Shown here: piece after piece, positions 62,144 to 64,000 of the stretch
How the letters are laid out: the number at the start of each line of letters is the position of its first letter
Position numbering within the stretch: the first letter of the stretch is position 1
Made by a program: the position numbers and the translations under genes
The notes under the pieces: model-generated
Database searches by the model: none
What the model saw: the letters and a program-made list of their open reading frames with translations, nothing else
Told to the model about the DNA's origin: nothing
Assembly (NCBI GenBank): GCA_023376005.1
Contig: CM042152.1
Location: forward strand, 85,947,856 to 86,011,855
DNA: 64,000 nucleotides
Origin: Doryteuthis pealeii
Taxonomy: Eukaryota > Mollusca > Cephalopoda > Myopsida > Loliginidae
Direction: 5' to 3'

Positions 62144-62549
62144 GGGCTAGACGGGCGGTCGGAGAGGCCCCCTCTGATCAATCAGCTGGTCACGTCAAGC
62201 CCTAGCACCTATATGATTTTCCCAACCCTATTGCCCTTATGGCAAGCCCAACCCCTTTTTATCATATGGGTGCTAAAAGGCGGTGGCTGCGGTTAAACTC
62301 TATCTGATGGTGAGGTTCCAGTTTTGAGGTTTGGGGAATGTGGAGCACCCCTTCATCACCATTGCTCCCTGGTCCACTCTGACCCGGAGTGGTAGTACCT
62401 GTTATCCCATCTATGGGTTAAATAGAAAAATGTATGTATAAAAAATTGTATTATCCATTAAGAATTGATTTATTTCAAAACTTTATCGGCATTAAATGAC
62501 CCACTGAGGTTGATATACCACAAAACAAAACAAACCAAACCAAACCGAA
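62144..62549 (+). mobile_element. Element B: 406 bp SINE-like element with 13 bp TSD
   Basis: It starts GGGCTAGACGGGCGGTCGGA and ends in a (CAAAA)/(CAAAC) repeat tail. The identical 13-mer AACATATTAAAAT flanks it (62,131-62,143 and 62,550-62,562). The middle, from AAACTCTATCTGATGGTGAG to CCCATCTATGGGTTAAATA, matches the tail of SINE A1. The 5' head shows no tRNA-like boxes I can identify. The A-rich repeat tail and long duplication indicate LINE-driven retroposition. It may be a SINE with another type of head or the 3' end of a truncated LINE. Confidence 0.88.
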
Positions 62550-62969
62550 AACATATTAAAATCAATTCTATGAATGATTTCATATAGAATATAATTAAAA
62601 TAAGTGTAATCTTTTTATGTGCATTCTTATCTAATGTTGTTAGTCTTTCTAATTTAATATTTCATTGCATTAAAACTTAAATACTTATGCCCAGAGGGTA
62701 CATATTCTTGCTAATATATATATATCTAAATATATAAGAGTAAGTTTTTGGTATGTACGTGTCGATCTATAACACAGAAAAGAGAAGTCACTCAGATTTG
62801 GAATCTTGCATATAGATTAATATCCTTCTAACTAAGAAATACATCAAATTTGGTTATTGATTTTTACTAATTACGGGATATAATTAATTAATTAAGCCAA
62901 AATCACTCAATTTGCAGAACTGTCCATATACCAGCATCTGCTTGATAATAAAATATTGTCTGCTGGCTG

Positions 62970-63610
62970 ACTTTTTTTTACAGCGATTTATAGTGATTTA
63001 CAGCAGAAATGTATGAATTTAGCAAATAAATTTCGCAGTCTAAGCCGTTCTGCCAGGAATTTATCACCTATTCTTGGTCCAATCTTTAAAATATTTATAT
63101 CGTTGAAAAGAAAATAATATAATCTTTCAGAATATGCAATTTTTATGCGTTTTTATTAATTGAATTATTTTTTACAGCGAGTTAAAAAAAAAAAATTGGC
63201 TTCAGAGAGCTGATATGTATAATTTTTTTTTCATTCTAAATTTCAAGAAAAAAAAACCAAATTCTTTTTTCTCGCCTATTTACGGTTCAATCTTCTTTAA
63301 GATATCTATATGGTTCGAAAGAGAATGAAATAATCTCTCTAAATATGTAATTTAGTTGAGCTTCTATCAATGGAATTATTTTTTACAGAGAGTTAAAAAA
63401 ATTATATTTTGCTTCAGTCAGCCCAGAATTCGTAGTATCATTTTTTCATACTTAAATTTTAACATAAAATCAAATCGTATTATCGCATATTTCTGTTTCT
63501 ATCTTTAAAATATTTATTTCGTTAGAAAAAAGATCTTTCTAAATATGTAATTAGTATGTCTTTTCATACATTGAATTATTTTAAAAGCGAATTAAAAAAA
63601 CAAATCAAAC
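62970..63610. repeat. Degenerate tandem repeat, ~195-210 bp period
   Basis: Three to four diverged units. The landmark TTACAGCGA / GAATTATTTTTTACAG recurs at about 62,978, 63,162, 63,373 and 63,572. Each unit also carries CAATCTTTAAAATATTTATA-like, CTAAATATGTAATT-like and GAGTTAAAAAAA parts. Similarity is low, so the array is old. It could extend left of 62,970. Confidence 0.7.
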
Positions 63611-63614
63611 GAAA

Positions 63615-64000
63615 ACATGTAACGACAAAATAACGTTTTTTTAATAAATACCCGTGGTTCGTCACTTGTAAACAAAACGTTTTTTTTTTTTTTTTTTTTC
63701 ATAATCGCGTTAATTTATTTATTTTAATATTAGAAATACAAATAAAATCATGATACTAATGTAGAATAGTGCGCAAGAGATAATACCATTAGATTACCTA
63801 ATACATTTCATGGAAATACCTGAAAACTCAAATTGTTATCAAATTTATGATATTAGTATACTTTACTATAATAATTTGACATTCGATTGACTACATTTTT
63901 GAATTAATAATGTTATAAGATTATTTATCGTTTTATATAAATTTGATTACTTTATTTAATTCTTTTTTTTCTTTTTCAAATATTAATTTGAAATTTAGCA
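63615..64000. other. AT-rich right edge, nothing recognised
   Basis: Includes a T18 homopolymer near 63,681; otherwise plain AT-rich sequence. Confidence 0.6.

Overview
The window is AT-rich, repeat-saturated, non-coding DNA from a eukaryote, almost certainly an animal. The evidence is tRNA-derived SINEs with long target-site duplications (TSDs), nested ~300 bp interspersed repeats, long TA/GA/GT microsatellites and minisatellites, and no intact protein gene, rRNA or genuine tRNA gene. An AT-rich invertebrate such as a mollusc or flatworm would fit, but the sequence alone does not fix the taxon. The reading frames present are short, match no family I recognise, and mostly lie inside repeats or microsatellites.

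The dominant feature is a three-fold copy of one ~16-18 kb block. Copy 1 (about 2,655-20,340, forward) turns back on itself at 20,341-20,426 into copy 2 (20,427-36,319, reverse complement). Together they form a ~31 kb inverted repeat with an 86 bp spacer. Exactly 100 N follow (36,320-36,419). Copy 3 (36,420-58,043) repeats the block in forward orientation. It is full of small insertions up to about 48 kb, as expected of unpolished long-read sequence, and then clean. Copy 3 also reads through the point where copy 1 folds back and continues into unique DNA. The simplest reading is an assembly or library fold-back plus duplicated haplotypes. However, the copies differ by real structural variants: a ~45 bp deletion, different insertions near 6.57-6.76 / 34.13-34.53 kb, and one complete interspersed element found only in copy 3. 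They are therefore not just re-reads of one molecule.

Layout: 1-2,650 is present once and holds a family D element, a promoter-like segment, a foldback insertion with a 13 bp TSD and a GC-richer remnant frame. The triplicated block holds a 36 bp and a 33 bp minisatellite, tRNA-derived SINE families A and C, ~295 bp families D and F, the G family of inverted-repeat retroposons, hairpin E and many microsatellites. The block from 58,044 to 64,000 is present once and holds a 570 bp G-family foldback, a SINE A copy with a perfect 16 bp TSD, an inverted SINE A copy, a 189 bp foldback, a SINE C copy, a 406 bp element (B) with a 13 bp TSD, and a degenerate ~200 bp tandem repeat.

The family letters A-H are my own labels. 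The most interesting material is the fold-back/triplication junction, the G family (terminal inverted repeats combined with variable 8-13 bp TSDs), the D family (consistent 6 bp TSDs, promoter-like core, one clean nested insertion and one presence/absence difference), and the 3' tail shared by SINE A and element B.
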